A stretch of 11,402 nucleotides of DNA from Gammaproteobacteria bacterium. Its GTDB lineage: Bacteria > Pseudomonadota > Gammaproteobacteria > Chromatiales > Chromatiaceae. Positions within the stretch are counted from its first letter, which is position 1. Each line of letters starts with the position of its first letter. Under the pieces are notes generated by a model, which was given only the letters and a program-made list of their open reading frames with translations, searched no databases and was not told the origin of the DNA. This document shows positions 1-7,532 of this stretch, in pieces. Location of the stretch: positions 1-11,402 of the forward strand of contig JARFQQ010000224.1 of assembly GCA_029287695.1 (NCBI GenBank), written 5' to 3'. A program made the translations under genes and the position numbers.

Positions 1-195
1 CACACCACGGGCTGGCCTGTCTACCGCTCCAAGTGGGGCGAACTCGGCACCCTGCATCGCCGTTTCAGCGGCTGCAACAAGCAGGTACGCGCCAAGGACT
101 TCCCGGCACAGGGCGAGGAGTATCGTAACCTCGAGTACTTCCTGACGCACATGAGCAACGGTATCGAGTTCAACGGACCCTCTGCTCGCAAGTAA
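1..195 (+). CDS. soxA: SoxA C-terminal fragment (thiosulfate-oxidising diheme/monoheme cytochrome c subunit), 5' end outside window
   Basis: This is the last 64 residues of a protein whose start lies before the window; it ends with TAA at 193-195. The tail matches what I know of the SoxA C-terminus: a GWPVYR-KW segment, then LHRRFSGCNKQVRAKDF, then a conserved E-YRNLE-FL helix and a short polar end. In SoxA the cysteine of this CNxQVRA motif (residue 25 of the fragment) is the active-site residue. It ligates the catalytic heme as a cysteine persulfide and accepts thiosulfate on the SoxY carrier cycle, in the periplasm, with SoxX as partner. The heme-binding CxxCH motifs would lie upstream and are not visible, so one-heme and two-heme forms cannot be told apart. 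A strong terminator follows, so soxA is probably the last gene of its transcript. Identification is from motif recall, not a search. Confidence 0.8.
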   Translation, partial: HTTGWPVYRSKWGELGTLHRRFSGCNKQVRAKDFPAQGEEYRNLEYFLTHMSNGIEFNGPSARK

Positions 196-216
196 TCACA
201 CGCACTGTGATGGAGA

Positions 217-244
217 AGCCCGGTCATCGACCGGGCTTTTTTTT
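217..244 (+). terminator. Rho-independent terminator after soxA
   Basis: A perfect 9-base-pair stem, AGCCCGGTC (217-225) with GACCGGGCT (229-237), has a 3-base ATC loop and runs directly into eight T residues (237-244). It lies 21 bases after the soxA stop. The T tract is on the plus strand only, so termination should be mainly for soxA. The convergent acyltransferase gene has its stop codon inside this hairpin. Confidence 0.93.
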
Positions 245-1102
245 GTTCCTGTAGAAGTCCATGCCGAATCGACGATAGGTCCACTGGTATTGCTCCGGCG
301 AGAGCCTGACCAGTGCCTCGACGGCATCATTCACGGCAGCAGAAGAAATCTCTGCAGCAGAATCGGTAACCCTCTCATCCACATATCGAAAATTGCCTCT
401 GAATCCCTTCCCGCGTGGCAGACGTTCTGCATAGGCCGCCACGACTGGAGCACCGGTCTTGCGTGCGAGTTTCGAAATCAGGGTCATGGTCGGCGCAGGG
501 TGACCGAAAAACGGCGCCAACACGCTGCTCTGCTCGAGCTCCTTTGGAACCTGGTCAGGCAGGATCGCGACGATCTCGCCGTTCCGAAGTGCCGACATCA
601 GCGCCCGTATGCCCTGCATATCGGTCGGTGCTGTCTTTGCGCCGGTGGCAATCCTGCCCTGCTCCATGATGGAATTCAGCCACATCTGGCGAGGCGGCCG
701 GTAGAGCACGGTTGTCGGGCCGGCTGCCGTGATCGCACGGAGGCCGACTTCCCAGTTACCGAGATGTGGCGCAGCGATGATCACACCCCTGCCCTGCCCG
801 AGCAGGCGTCGTATTTCCTCTGTGAATCGTCGGGCTTCAAGACGTTTTCCCCAGTAGTCACCGGAAGCGAGCCAGGACTTCGGGAGCTCGGTGATCAACT
901 TGCCGTTCTCGCGCAGTGTCCGGCGCACGAGTTCCTGCTGCTCGCTTGCCTCGAGTTCGGGAAAACAGAGACGGATATTGACCTCGGTATTTTTCCTCTC
1001 ACGGCCATTGAGCCGCCAGGCCAGCCGCCCAAGGAGGCTCCCGCAGCCCTGTGCCGCAGAGAGCGGCAGCATCGCGAACAGCCTGATAAACAATTCGGTC
1101 AT
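224..1102 (-). CDS. LpxL/LpxM (HtrB)-family lipid A late acyltransferase
   Basis: 292 residues, near the usual length of about 300 for the LpxL/LpxM/HtrB lysophospholipid acyltransferase family. These inner-membrane enzymes move an acyl chain from acyl-ACP to the lipid A precursor. The N-terminus (MTELFIRLFAMLPL) is a typical membrane anchor. The catalytic H(X)4D/E motif is H113-LGNW-E118, in the family context APHLGNWE. Downstream are the LPDQ block (181-184), the APFFGHPAPT block (196-205) and the C-terminal PEQYQWTYRRF block (269-279), all family hallmarks. An in-frame upstream ATG at 1213 would add 37 unrelated residues, so I chose 1102 from the family N-terminus; no clear Shine-Dalgarno sequence precedes it. 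The gene is convergent with soxA and its stop (224-226) falls inside the soxA terminator. LpxL cannot be separated from LpxM or other paralogues, so no symbol is given. Confidence 0.88.
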   Translation of the reverse strand: MTELFIRLFAMLPLSAAQGCGSLLGRLAWRLNGRERKNTEVNIRLCFPELEASEQQELVRRTLRENGKLITELPKSWLASGDYWGKRLEARRFTEEIRRLLGQGRGVIIAAPHLGNWEVGLRAITAAGPTTVLYRPPRQMWLNSIMEQGRIATGAKTAPTDMQGIRALMSALRNGEIVAILPDQVPKELEQSSVLAPFFGHPAPTMTLISKLARKTGAPVVAAYAERLPRGKGFRGNFRYVDERVTDSAAEISSAAVNDAVEALVRLSPEQYQWTYRRFGMDFYRNKKKPGR

Positions 1103-1157
1103 GAAATTGGGGGAAGCAGAGGTTAAGATCGCAGCGAATTCATGCACTCTACCAGAT

Positions 1158-1661
1158 ATGACCGAAGAAGATGAGCCACAGGTCACGGCCTGTGGCGGCC
1201 ACCTGGAGGCCATCGAAAAACTGTTCGCGCGCTATGGCCTCATGCTCGAGCCTGTCCGCAATAGCGACCGCATCCCGGGGAGTTTCTGGGGTGAACCCGA
1301 AGCGGGCCTGATTGCAGACAGGCTCTATGTCCGCGAGGATACGCCGCTGCATTCAGCCTTTCATGAAGCCTGTCATTACATCTGCATGGACAGGGAAAGG
1401 CGTGCGCTACTGCATACCAATGCCGGCGGCAGTGTCGAGGAAGAGAACGGCGTCTGTTACCTGCAGATCCTGCTCGCCGACTACCTCGCGGGTTATGACA
1501 GTGCGCAGATGATGCGAGACATGGACACCTGGGGCTACAGTTTCCGTCTCGGCAGCAGCCGCAGCTGGTTCGAGAAGGACGCCGATGATGCAAGGAAATG
1601 GCTGCTCGAGGCTGGTATCATTCTCCATAACAACACCCCGTCATGGAAACTCAACAGTTAA
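1158..1661 (+). CDS. Small HExxH metalloprotease-like protein, family not recognised
   Basis: 167 residues with no signal peptide or membrane segment, so probably cytoplasmic. The core is FHEACHY with an HExxH zinc motif (H69, E70, H73), followed 21-24 residues later by an acidic helix EEEN (94-97) and LQILLADYLAGY. HExxH followed by an E-E-x-N helix resembles compact gluzincins such as the ImmA/IrrE type, where the second glutamate is the third zinc ligand. The rest (aromatic WGYSF, a C-terminal helix DARKWLLEAGI) I cannot assign. The start is uncertain: ATG 1158 gives a compact domain, while an in-frame ATG at 1101 would add 19 residues and overlap the start of the divergent acyltransferase; neither has a good Shine-Dalgarno sequence. 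galU begins 11 bases after its stop, so the two are likely co-transcribed. Protease activity is inference from the motif only. Confidence 0.72.
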   Translation: MTEEDEPQVTACGGHLEAIEKLFARYGLMLEPVRNSDRIPGSFWGEPEAGLIADRLYVREDTPLHSAFHEACHYICMDRERRALLHTNAGGSVEEENGVCYLQILLADYLAGYDSAQMMRDMDTWGYSFRLGSSRSWFEKDADDARKWLLEAGIILHNNTPSWKLNS

Positions 1662-1662
1662 C

Positions 1663-1666
1663 AGGA
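1663..1666 (+). promoter_or_regulatory. Shine-Dalgarno AGGA deciding the galU start
   Basis: AGGA lies 6 bases before ATG 1673. The earlier in-frame ATG at 1643 has no such site, would sit inside the preceding gene and would add ten residues absent from GalU proteins. This fixes the start at 1673. Confidence 0.7.
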
Positions 1667-1672
1667 ACACAG

Positions 1673-2494
1673 ATGATTCGTAAATGCCTTTTCCCCGCTG
1701 CCGGTTACGGCACCCGCTTTCTCCCTGCGACCAAGGCCATGCCGAAGGAGATGCTGCCAATCGTCGACAAGCCATTGATCCAGTATGGTGTCGAGGAAGC
1801 TGTCAGTGCAGGCATGAAGAACATCTGCATGGTCACAGGCCGGGGCAAACGCGCGCTTGCGGATCACTTCGACACGAGCTACGAGCTGGAGCACCAGATC
1901 AAGGGCTCTGCCAAGGAGGCCATGCTCGAGGAGATTCGCGGACTCATCGACCAGTGCATCTTCACCTACACCCGCCAGATCGAGATGCTGGGCCTGGGAC
2001 ATGCGGTCCTTACCGGAGAGGCCCTGGTTGGTGACGAGCCTTTCGGCGTGATTCTCGCCGATGATCTCTGCATCAATCCCGGTGGCGACAGCGTCATGCA
2101 GCAGATGGCGAAAATCTACGAGGAACACAACTGCTGCGTCGTGGCGATCGAGGAGGTGCCGATGGAGGAGATCTACAAATACGGTGTCATCGCCGGCGAG
2201 AAGATCAATGATGATCTCTACCGCATCACCGACATGGTGGAAAAGCCCTCCGCGGACGAGGCCCCCACGAATCTTGCAATCATCGGTCGCTATATTCTGA
2301 CTCCCGAGATCTTCGACGTCATCCGCAACACCCCGCCTGGCCTCGGTGGCGAGATTCAGCTGACCGACGCCCTGCTGCACATGGCGAAAGAAGGCAAGGT
2401 GCTGGGCTACAGGTTCAAGGGTCAACGTTACGACTGCGGCAGTCTGGAAGGTTTCGTGAAAGCGACGAACGCATTTTACGAGATGAAAACATAA
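1673..2494 (+). CDS. galU: UTP-glucose-1-phosphate uridylyltransferase
   Basis: 273 residues, normal for bacterial GalU, which makes UDP-glucose from UTP and glucose-1-phosphate in the cytoplasm for LPS, capsule and glycan synthesis. The N-terminal nucleotide-binding signature AAGYGTRFLPATKAMPKE (9-26) is essentially invariant for the family. It is followed by LPIVDKPLIQYGVEEA (28-43). The metal-binding segment is FGVILADDL (124-132). VEKP (189-192), GRYILTPEIF (205-214) and GGEIQLTDA (225-233) are the sugar and nucleotide site blocks. It sits between the metalloprotease-like gene and tmcA with short gaps on both sides, so an operon is likely. A homologous nucleotidyltransferase of another sugar (RfbA, RmlA) is unlikely given the FLPATKAMPKEMLP sequence. 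Confidence 0.97.
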   Translation: MIRKCLFPAAGYGTRFLPATKAMPKEMLPIVDKPLIQYGVEEAVSAGMKNICMVTGRGKRALADHFDTSYELEHQIKGSAKEAMLEEIRGLIDQCIFTYTRQIEMLGLGHAVLTGEALVGDEPFGVILADDLCINPGGDSVMQQMAKIYEEHNCCVVAIEEVPMEEIYKYGVIAGEKINDDLYRITDMVEKPSADEAPTNLAIIGRYILTPEIFDVIRNTPPGLGGEIQLTDALLHMAKEGKVLGYRFKGQRYDCGSLEGFVKATNAFYEMKT

Positions 2495-2507
2495 TCTCCC
2501 TGCAGCC

Positions 2508-4583
2508 ATGCGTCACCTGCTGGTCATCACCGGAGAGAGCCACTGGTGTCATCAACAGGCGCAGACATTTCTCGAGAACTGGCACGACACCCTCTGGCTG
2601 ACAGAATCAAAACAGAGGGAGAATGCCTCCCCGGCCAGGAAAGCACGACAATTCCTCGGAAGGGAATTCAGCGCAGTCGTCTACGACATGCATGCCGGCC
2701 TTGACCCGGATGGCCTCGGCGCCATCAGCGGCACCATCAGGGACGGCGGCTACCTGCTGCTACTGGCGCCGGCACTGCATGCATGGCGTGATTTCAGGGA
2801 TCCCTGGTATGCGCGTATCGATGCGTGGCCTCCCCGCGAAGATGCCTTTCCCGGCCACTATCTCGATTACCTGCAGAAGCTGATTGTTCCCGGTCGCGGA
2901 CTTCATCTGGTTAGCGGGCAGGAAGACGATGCATTGCCGCTCATCGAAGAACCCGGGGCTGCAACACCGCAGTCGACCACTGACCAGCGCAAGGCGATCG
3001 CGGCAATCTGTCATGTTGCAACCGGGCATGCGCGGCGGCCGCTGGTGATTACCGCCGACAGGGGCAGGGGCAAGAGCGCAGCGCTCGGTTTCGCCGCTGC
3101 AGAGCTGCTCGGGAGCCGGCAGAAGCGCATACTCCTGACCGCACCTTCACGCCATGCAGTCGAACCGGTTTTCCGTCACGCCCTCGAGACCTTGCCCGGC
3201 GCGGTCATGGTCGAAAAAAGACTGCTCGAACATCCGAATGGTACGCTGGAGTTCCTTCCCCCCGATGCGCTTGTGCAGAGGATGCCAGCAGCTGACCTGT
3301 TACTGGTCGACGAGGCGGCAGCCATCCCCGCCACACTGCTGACGAAGCTGCTGCTTGCCAGCAACAGGATTGTCTTTTCGACCACTGTGCATGGCTACGA
3401 GGGAACAGGACGCGGTTTTGCAATCCGTTTTCGCGCAACGCTCGATCGACTCAGGCCGCAATGGCGCACTCTCACACTCCATGACCCTGTTCGCTGGCAG
3501 GCGGACGATCCGCTGGAAGCCTTCATCTCGCGCGCCCTGCTGTTTGACGCGGAAGCGGCTGCACCCCGTGAATTCGCGCATGCCAGTCCCGATGACATCC
3601 GGCTCGTGGAAACAGGCCAGGCTGAACTCTGTAATGATCCCCGCCTGCTGGCACAGGTGTTTGGCCTGCTCGTCAACGCACACTACCAGACCCGCCCTTT
3701 CGACCTGCGATACATGCTCGATGGCCGTAACGTACGCATCCTGCTGGCAAAACAGGGGGAAAACGTTGCCGGTGTAGTGCTTTCTGTAAGCGAGGGCGTT
3801 TTCGGCGACCAGCTTGCTGAAGAGATCCTGGCAGGAAAGCGTCGACCGCAAGGTCATCTTGCACCGCAAAGTCTCGCCCTGCACCTGCAGGAGAAAGGAT
3901 TTCTCGAATGCCGTTATGAACGCATCCAGCGCATTGCCGTACACCCGGAGCTGCAGCGGGCCGGCATCGGTTCATGCATGCTGAAATGGCTGCGCTCGGA
4001 AAGCGATGCCGACCTCCTGGCAACCAGCTTCGGCGCAACCGTTGAACTCTTGCCATTCTGGAGGTCCTGCGGATTCAGCGAGGCGCGCATTGGAAACAGT
4101 CGTGATGCGGCCAGCGGCAGCCACTCATTGCTCATGCTCCACTCCTTGACGGGCAGGGGCAAGGTGCTGCAGCAGCAGGCTCGCGAACGCTTCCACGAGC
4201 TGATGCCCCTGTTATTGCCGGGTGCATTGCGCGAGCTCGAGAGCGATCTTCTGTGCGAGTTGCTCAAAGAGCCGGCCTGGCATCCGCTCGGCGAGAAGGA
4301 GAGATTGAGGTTGCAGCGCTTTGTCTCCCACGGCTTGCCACAGGATGCGATCCTGCCGGAGCTGCATGCACTCGTCCGGAGTTGCGGAGCCCGTGGGAAA
4401 CTCCGGCAGCTCTTGCCGGCTCACAGGAAGCTGCTTGTCTCCCTCCTGCTGCAGAAGAGAGGTACGCGGGAGCTGGTGGATTCCCTGCCCGTCGACGGGA
4501 AGCGGGGGCTTGAACTGCTGTTGCGCGCAGCTGTCAGTGAACTGCTCGAGATCTGCGCAACGTCCGATCAGCTCAATTGCTGA
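2508..4583 (+). CDS. tmcA: tRNA(Met) cytidine acetyltransferase
   Basis: 691 residues with the full TmcA layout. TmcA makes N4-acetylcytidine at the wobble position of elongator tRNA-Met, using acetyl-CoA and ATP. Residues about 1-150 are the N-terminal domain (DUF1726-like). An RNA-helicase-like ATPase follows, with Walker A ADRGRGKS (183-190), Walker [12 protein letters not shown] (264-274) and [14 protein letters not shown] (291-304). The GNAT acetyltransferase core has [16 protein letters not shown] (473-488) as its acetyl-CoA loop, then the LPFWRSCGF block (515-523). The last ~140 residues are the helical tRNA-binding tail. The start 13 bases after galU has only a weak ribosome binding site, which fits translation coupled to galU. 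The 3' end overlaps the convergent folE stop by 11 bases, so there is no room for a dedicated terminator between them. A true RecD-like helicase is excluded by the GNAT domain. Confidence 0.95.
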   Translation: MRHLLVITGESHWCHQQAQTFLENWHDTLWLTESKQRENASPARKARQFLGREFSAVVYDMHAGLDPDGLGAISGTIRDGGYLLLLAPALHAWRDFRDPWYARIDAWPPREDAFPGHYLDYLQKLIVPGRGLHLVSGQEDDALPLIEEPGAATPQSTTDQRKAIAAICHVATGHARRPLVITADRGRGKSAALGFAAAELLGSRQKRILLTAPSRHAVEPVFRHALETLPGAVMVEKRLLEHPNGTLEFLPPDALVQRMPAADLLLVDEAAAIPATLLTKLLLASNRIVFSTTVHGYEGTGRGFAIRFRATLDRLRPQWRTLTLHDPVRWQADDPLEAFISRALLFDAEAAAPREFAHASPDDIRLVETGQAELCNDPRLLAQVFGLLVNAHYQTRPFDLRYMLDGRNVRILLAKQGENVAGVVLSVSEGVFGDQLAEEILAGKRRPQGHLAPQSLALHLQEKGFLECRYERIQRIAVHPELQRAGIGSCMLKWLRSESDADLLATSFGATVELLPFWRSCGFSEARIGNSRDAASGSHSLLMLHSLTGRGKVLQQQARERFHELMPLLLPGALRELESDLLCELLKEPAWHPLGEKERLRLQRFVSHGLPQDAILPELHALVRSCGARGKLRQLLPAHRKLLVSLLLQKRGTRELVDSLPVDGKRGLELLLRAAVSELLEICATSDQLNC

Positions 4584-5130
4584 TGAGATTCAGGTACTCC
4601 ATGCGCGTGGCCTGCGAAGTCCGGAAGGTCCCGAGCATAACCGAGGTTTTCATGACCGAATTCTGCTTTTCGACACCACGCATTTTCATGCAGAGATGTT
4701 CCGCCTCGATGGTCACCGCAACTCCTGAGGGGTTGATTGCCTTATCGATGGCGTCAGCAATCTGTACCGTCATGTTCTCCTGAATCTGGAGACGGCGCGC
4801 GAACATGTCGACAATGCGCGCAATTTTCGACAGACCGATAACCTTGCCGCGCGGAAGGTAGGCCACGTGCGCCTTGCCGATAAAGGGCAGTATGTGGTGT
4901 TCGCAGAGTGAGTAGAGCTCGATGTCCTTGACGATGACCATGTCGTCATTGGTGGTCTCGAAAATCGCCTGGTTGACCACCTCGTCCAGGTTCTGGTGAT
5001 AGCCCTTGCAGAGAAACTGCATCGCCTTCGCAGCTCTCTCCGGTGTTTTGAGCAAGCCATCGCGGGAGAGATCCTCTCCGATTCCGTGGATGATTCCGGA
5101 GTAGTGTTCCGTGAGCTTCTCGGTGGACAT
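4573..5130 (-). CDS. folE: GTP cyclohydrolase I (type IA)
   Basis: 185 residues. This enzyme converts GTP to 7,8-dihydroneopterin triphosphate, the first step of tetrahydrofolate, biopterin and (through later branches) queuosine-type pathways. The zinc ligands of the family are visible: Cys76 and His79 in [10 protein letters not shown] (74-83) and Cys147 in [11 protein letters not shown] (142-152). The [13 protein letters not shown] and RGVEKQNS blocks are classic FolE. The length is close to short proteobacterial FolE copies; E. coli FolE has a longer N-terminal extension. ATG 5130 is chosen because a GAGGAG ribosome binding site lies 6 bases upstream; the in-frame ATG at 5187 would add residues lying across the promoter. 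It is convergent with tmcA and divergent from the kinase gene. This is not the FolE2 (COG1469) type. Confidence 0.96.
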   Translation of the reverse strand: MSTEKLTEHYSGIIHGIGEDLSRDGLLKTPERAAKAMQFLCKGYHQNLDEVVNQAIFETTNDDMVIVKDIELYSLCEHHILPFIGKAHVAYLPRGKVIGLSKIARIVDMFARRLQIQENMTVQIADAIDKAINPSGVAVTIEAEHLCMKMRGVEKQNSVMKTSVMLGTFRTSQATRMEYLNLISN

Positions 5131-5136
5131 GTGCGT

Positions 5137-5142
5137 CTCCTC
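5137..5142 (-). promoter_or_regulatory. Shine-Dalgarno GAGGAG of folE
   Basis: On the minus strand GAGGAG ends 6 bases before ATG 5130. It is the strongest ribosome binding site in the window and fixes the folE start at MSTEK rather than at the longer in-frame ATG. Confidence 0.8.
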
Positions 5143-5157
5143 AACTATCTTGATTGC

Positions 5158-5187
5158 ATTGTATGCGACCCGTGCACCCCGCACCAA
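5158..5187 (-). promoter_or_regulatory. Probable sigma70 promoter of folE
   Basis: Read on the minus strand: TTGGTG (5187-5182) as -35, an 18-base spacer, then TACAAT (5163-5158) as -10. Transcription would begin near 5150, giving a short leader that still holds the GAGGAG ribosome binding site. No operator was recognised. No equally good plus-strand promoter for the kinase gene was seen in 5131-5225. Confidence 0.55.
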
Positions 5188-5225
5188 ACCCGGAATTGGT
5201 CAGGTATTGTGCAATCCCGTTTTTT

Positions 5226-7532
5226 ATGGAGCAGCCGGCCGGGAAAAGGTATTCTTGGCGCGTGAGAATACGAACCCTCATCCTCATCACACTGCTGCTG
5301 TTCGCTCTGGCTCCCGTTGTCCTGCTGCTCGCGTTCAGTCTCCCGCCGGTACTCGACCGCCTGCAGGGCTTGTACCAGCAGGCGCACCTGCAGCAGCTCC
5401 GCGCGGACTTCAAGGATCTCGACCAGCATCTCGCAAGCAGGCAGGCGCTGACCGGCGTACTGGCCAAGCTGCCGGAACCCGGCACTGTCATCAGTAGCGA
5501 CGCGGACGACATGGCCCTGATCGACGAGACGCGTGCGAAATACGCAGACTGGATCAACAACCTGCTCGACAAGCAGTACGACATCATTCGCATTACTTTT
5601 ACCGATACGACTGGCAGGGCCCGCTTCTGGCTGGAGAGGGACAGCGCCAGCCGCCAGCTCAAGCCCACGGGAGTGATGCCGGATCCGCCTGACCGGAAAT
5701 TTCTCAATGCAGTCATGAATGCCCCTGCTGCCAGCGTGCTCGTCAGTCCGCTCGATACCGAAAACGAAAAATTCCTGCGTCTGCATGTCGCCAGCGCAAT
5801 CCGCAACAGCCGCGATGACGCCGTTGCCATGGTGATCATGACGATCGACCCGGGTGGTCTGGCCAATGTCTACCGTGACACCCTCTGGGTTGCCAATGAT
5901 GGCGCCTATCTCTATAACGGCCCGGAGAAAGGCACATCGGCTTTCAAGGATTTTGCCGGTCTGGAGAGTATCCTCGCGACGCGAAATATCGGCCTCTGGA
6001 AAGGCGAAGGCACGGCGCGGATGCTGTGGGTGCCGATGTTCCAGACTGAAAATGGCGAGCCTTTATGGGTCGCGCGCAAGGTCGATGTCTCCCCGCTCGC
6101 CAATCTCTGGAAGAACCTCGCTGTCATTTCCGGGCTCATCGCACTGGTCATGCTCATCATCATCTGGCTGATTGCACGCAAGCTCGCAAACAAACTCGCA
6201 AGCATCAGCCAGGAACTCGGCGACGGGGTGAAGAGAATCGTCGAAAAAGACGAGGCCGTCGCCTTCTCGTGGCGAGGCTCGATTGAATTACGCACCCTTG
6301 CGGGGGATCTCACCCGGCTTGGCCAGACACACGCGCGGAACAGTCGCAATCTCAAGAATCACACACGCGAACTCGAAGCAAGCAATCGCTTCAAGACCGA
6401 GTTTCTCGCCAATGTCTCGCATGAACTCAAGACACCGCTGAACTCCATACTGGTTCTTTCCAAACTGCTGAAACAGGACACATCACTCGACAGTGAAACC
6501 GTCGAGAAGGCTGACGTGATCCACAAGGCCGGCAATGACCTGCATGGTCTCATCGACAACATCCTCGAGCTCTCGCGCGTCGAGACACTCGACAATCACA
6601 TCGAGCCGCAGGAAATCGAGCTGAAGGAACTGCTCGAGGATATCCAGATGCTGATGGGAGCACAGTTCGACGAGAAAGGCCTCTCTCTCAAGCTGTCATT
6701 CGAGCCGGGTACTCCATCACGCATCATCTCCGACCCGGACAAGATTCGTCAGATCTTGAAGAACCTGCTGAGCAATGCCCTGAAATTCACCAGCGAAGGT
6801 AGCGTGTCAATCAAGGTAAGGAACGTCATCACTGCCGAGCACAGGGGCCAGCCTCTGCATATCGACGTGACCGATACGGGCATGGGCATACCGGCAGAGA
6901 AACAGGCTGACATCTTCGAGGCTTTCCGCCAGGCTGATGGTTCCATTCGACGGCGTTACGGGGGAACAGGCCTGGGCCTGAACATCAGCCGCCGGCTTGC
7001 AGCGCTCCTAGGCGGGAAGCTCGGTGTCAGCAGTGAGTCCGGTAAAGGCGCAACCTTCACCCTTGCCCTGCCGCTGGAGTATTACCGCAGCATATCGGGG
7101 GTGAGTGAAAGCGAGCAGAAAGAGCCTGTCGATACGCCGGCCGAGGTGACAAGCAGCATCCCTGAAGCAGACTTCCCCGGCACCACCATCCTGCTGGTTG
7201 AGAACAGCGTCGACCAGATGTTGCAACTCACGCGCATTCTCTCTTCCTGGAGTATCCGCGTGGTTGCAGCAGCCGACCGGGAGGAGATCCACGAGACGCT
7301 TGTCGACAACCCTGAATGCCTGCTGACACTGGTCAATACCGCCGTCTGTGACAAGGGCAACTATGATAGGATCAGCAATATCAGGAAGGACTCGCAGTGC
7401 CGGATCATCATCATGACCGAAGACTGCTCGTGCCTGTCAGAAGAACAGAAAGCCTTTGTGGATGGCTGCCTGGCGCTGCCGCTTGAGGCCGCCGAACTCA
7501 AGAGCCTGATCGAAGAGTCACTCGCTGAATGA
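5226..7532 (+). CDS. Membrane sensor histidine kinase with periplasmic sensor and degenerate C-terminal receiver
   Basis: 768 residues from ATG 5226. It has a cytoplasmic basic start, a membrane helix (about 17-37), a ~260-residue periplasmic domain (38-296), a second helix (about 297-317), then a linker with coiled-coil character. HisKA has the H-box VSHELKTP with phospho-acceptor His399. HATPase_c has the N box ILKNLLSNALKF (510-521), DTGMGIP (550-556) and GGTGLGL (579-585), all intact, so kinase activity is expected. The periplasmic part looks dCache-like (ITFTDTTG and MIMTIDPGG strands), a weak call; it has no cysteine. Residues 653-766 have receiver layout but key sites are replaced: EN (659-660) for the acidic pair, Asn704 for the phospho-Asp, Leu751 for the Lys. 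All six cysteines of the protein are in this pseudoreceiver. The stop overlaps the next gene by 4 bases. GTG 5262 (756 residues) is an alternative start; neither has a strong Shine-Dalgarno sequence. Confidence 0.9.
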   Translation: MEQPAGKRYSWRVRIRTLILITLLLFALAPVVLLLAFSLPPVLDRLQGLYQQAHLQQLRADFKDLDQHLASRQALTGVLAKLPEPGTVISSDADDMALIDETRAKYADWINNLLDKQYDIIRITFTDTTGRARFWLERDSASRQLKPTGVMPDPPDRKFLNAVMNAPAASVLVSPLDTENEKFLRLHVASAIRNSRDDAVAMVIMTIDPGGLANVYRDTLWVANDGAYLYNGPEKGTSAFKDFAGLESILATRNIGLWKGEGTARMLWVPMFQTENGEPLWVARKVDVSPLANLWKNLAVISGLIALVMLIIIWLIARKLANKLASISQELGDGVKRIVEKDEAVAFSWRGSIELRTLAGDLTRLGQTHARNSRNLKNHTRELEASNRFKTEFLANVSHELKTPLNSILVLSKLLKQDTSLDSETVEKADVIHKAGNDLHGLIDNILELSRVETLDNHIEPQEIELKELLEDIQMLMGAQFDEKGLSLKLSFEPGTPSRIISDPDKIRQILKNLLSNALKFTSEGSVSIKVRNVITAEHRGQPLHIDVTDTGMGIPAEKQADIFEAFRQADGSIRRRYGGTGLGLNISRRLAALLGGKLGVSSESGKGATFTLALPLEYYRSISGVSESEQKEPVDTPAEVTSSIPEADFPGTTILLVENSVDQMLQLTRILSSWSIRVVAAADREEIHETLVDNPECLLTLVNTAVCDKGNYDRISNIRKDSQCRIIIMTEDCSCLSEEQKAFVDGCLALPLEAAELKSLIEESLAE

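Noticed and set aside
290..1126. Long plus-strand open frame opposite the acyltransferase gene (278 codons)
   Set aside because: Composition is arginine, histidine and proline rich with no family motif, while the minus strand has a complete acyltransferase with its catalytic motif.
1643..1672. Earlier in-frame ATG for galU
   Set aside because: It lacks a ribosome binding site, overlaps the preceding gene and adds residues not found in GalU proteins; ATG 1673 has AGGA six bases upstream.
1658..2509. Long antisense open frame across the whole of galU (283 codons, minus strand)
   Set aside because: It mirrors the galU frame, has no recognisable domain, and such antisense frames are common in GC-rich genes. 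GalU on the plus strand is certain.
3300..3944. Minus-strand open frame of 214 codons inside tmcA
   Set aside because: It lies wholly inside the helicase and acetyltransferase part of tmcA, which carries all expected motifs in its own frame.
5206..5215. Short inverted arms ATTG and CAAT before the kinase gene as an operator
   Set aside because: Only 4-base arms; chance occurrence is likely and the site does not resemble the ArsR palindrome.
5141..5866. Two minus-strand open frames of over 200 codons opposite the kinase N-terminal half
   Set aside because: They are low-complexity, serine- and arginine-rich translations with no domain, and the plus-strand kinase is continuous through this region.
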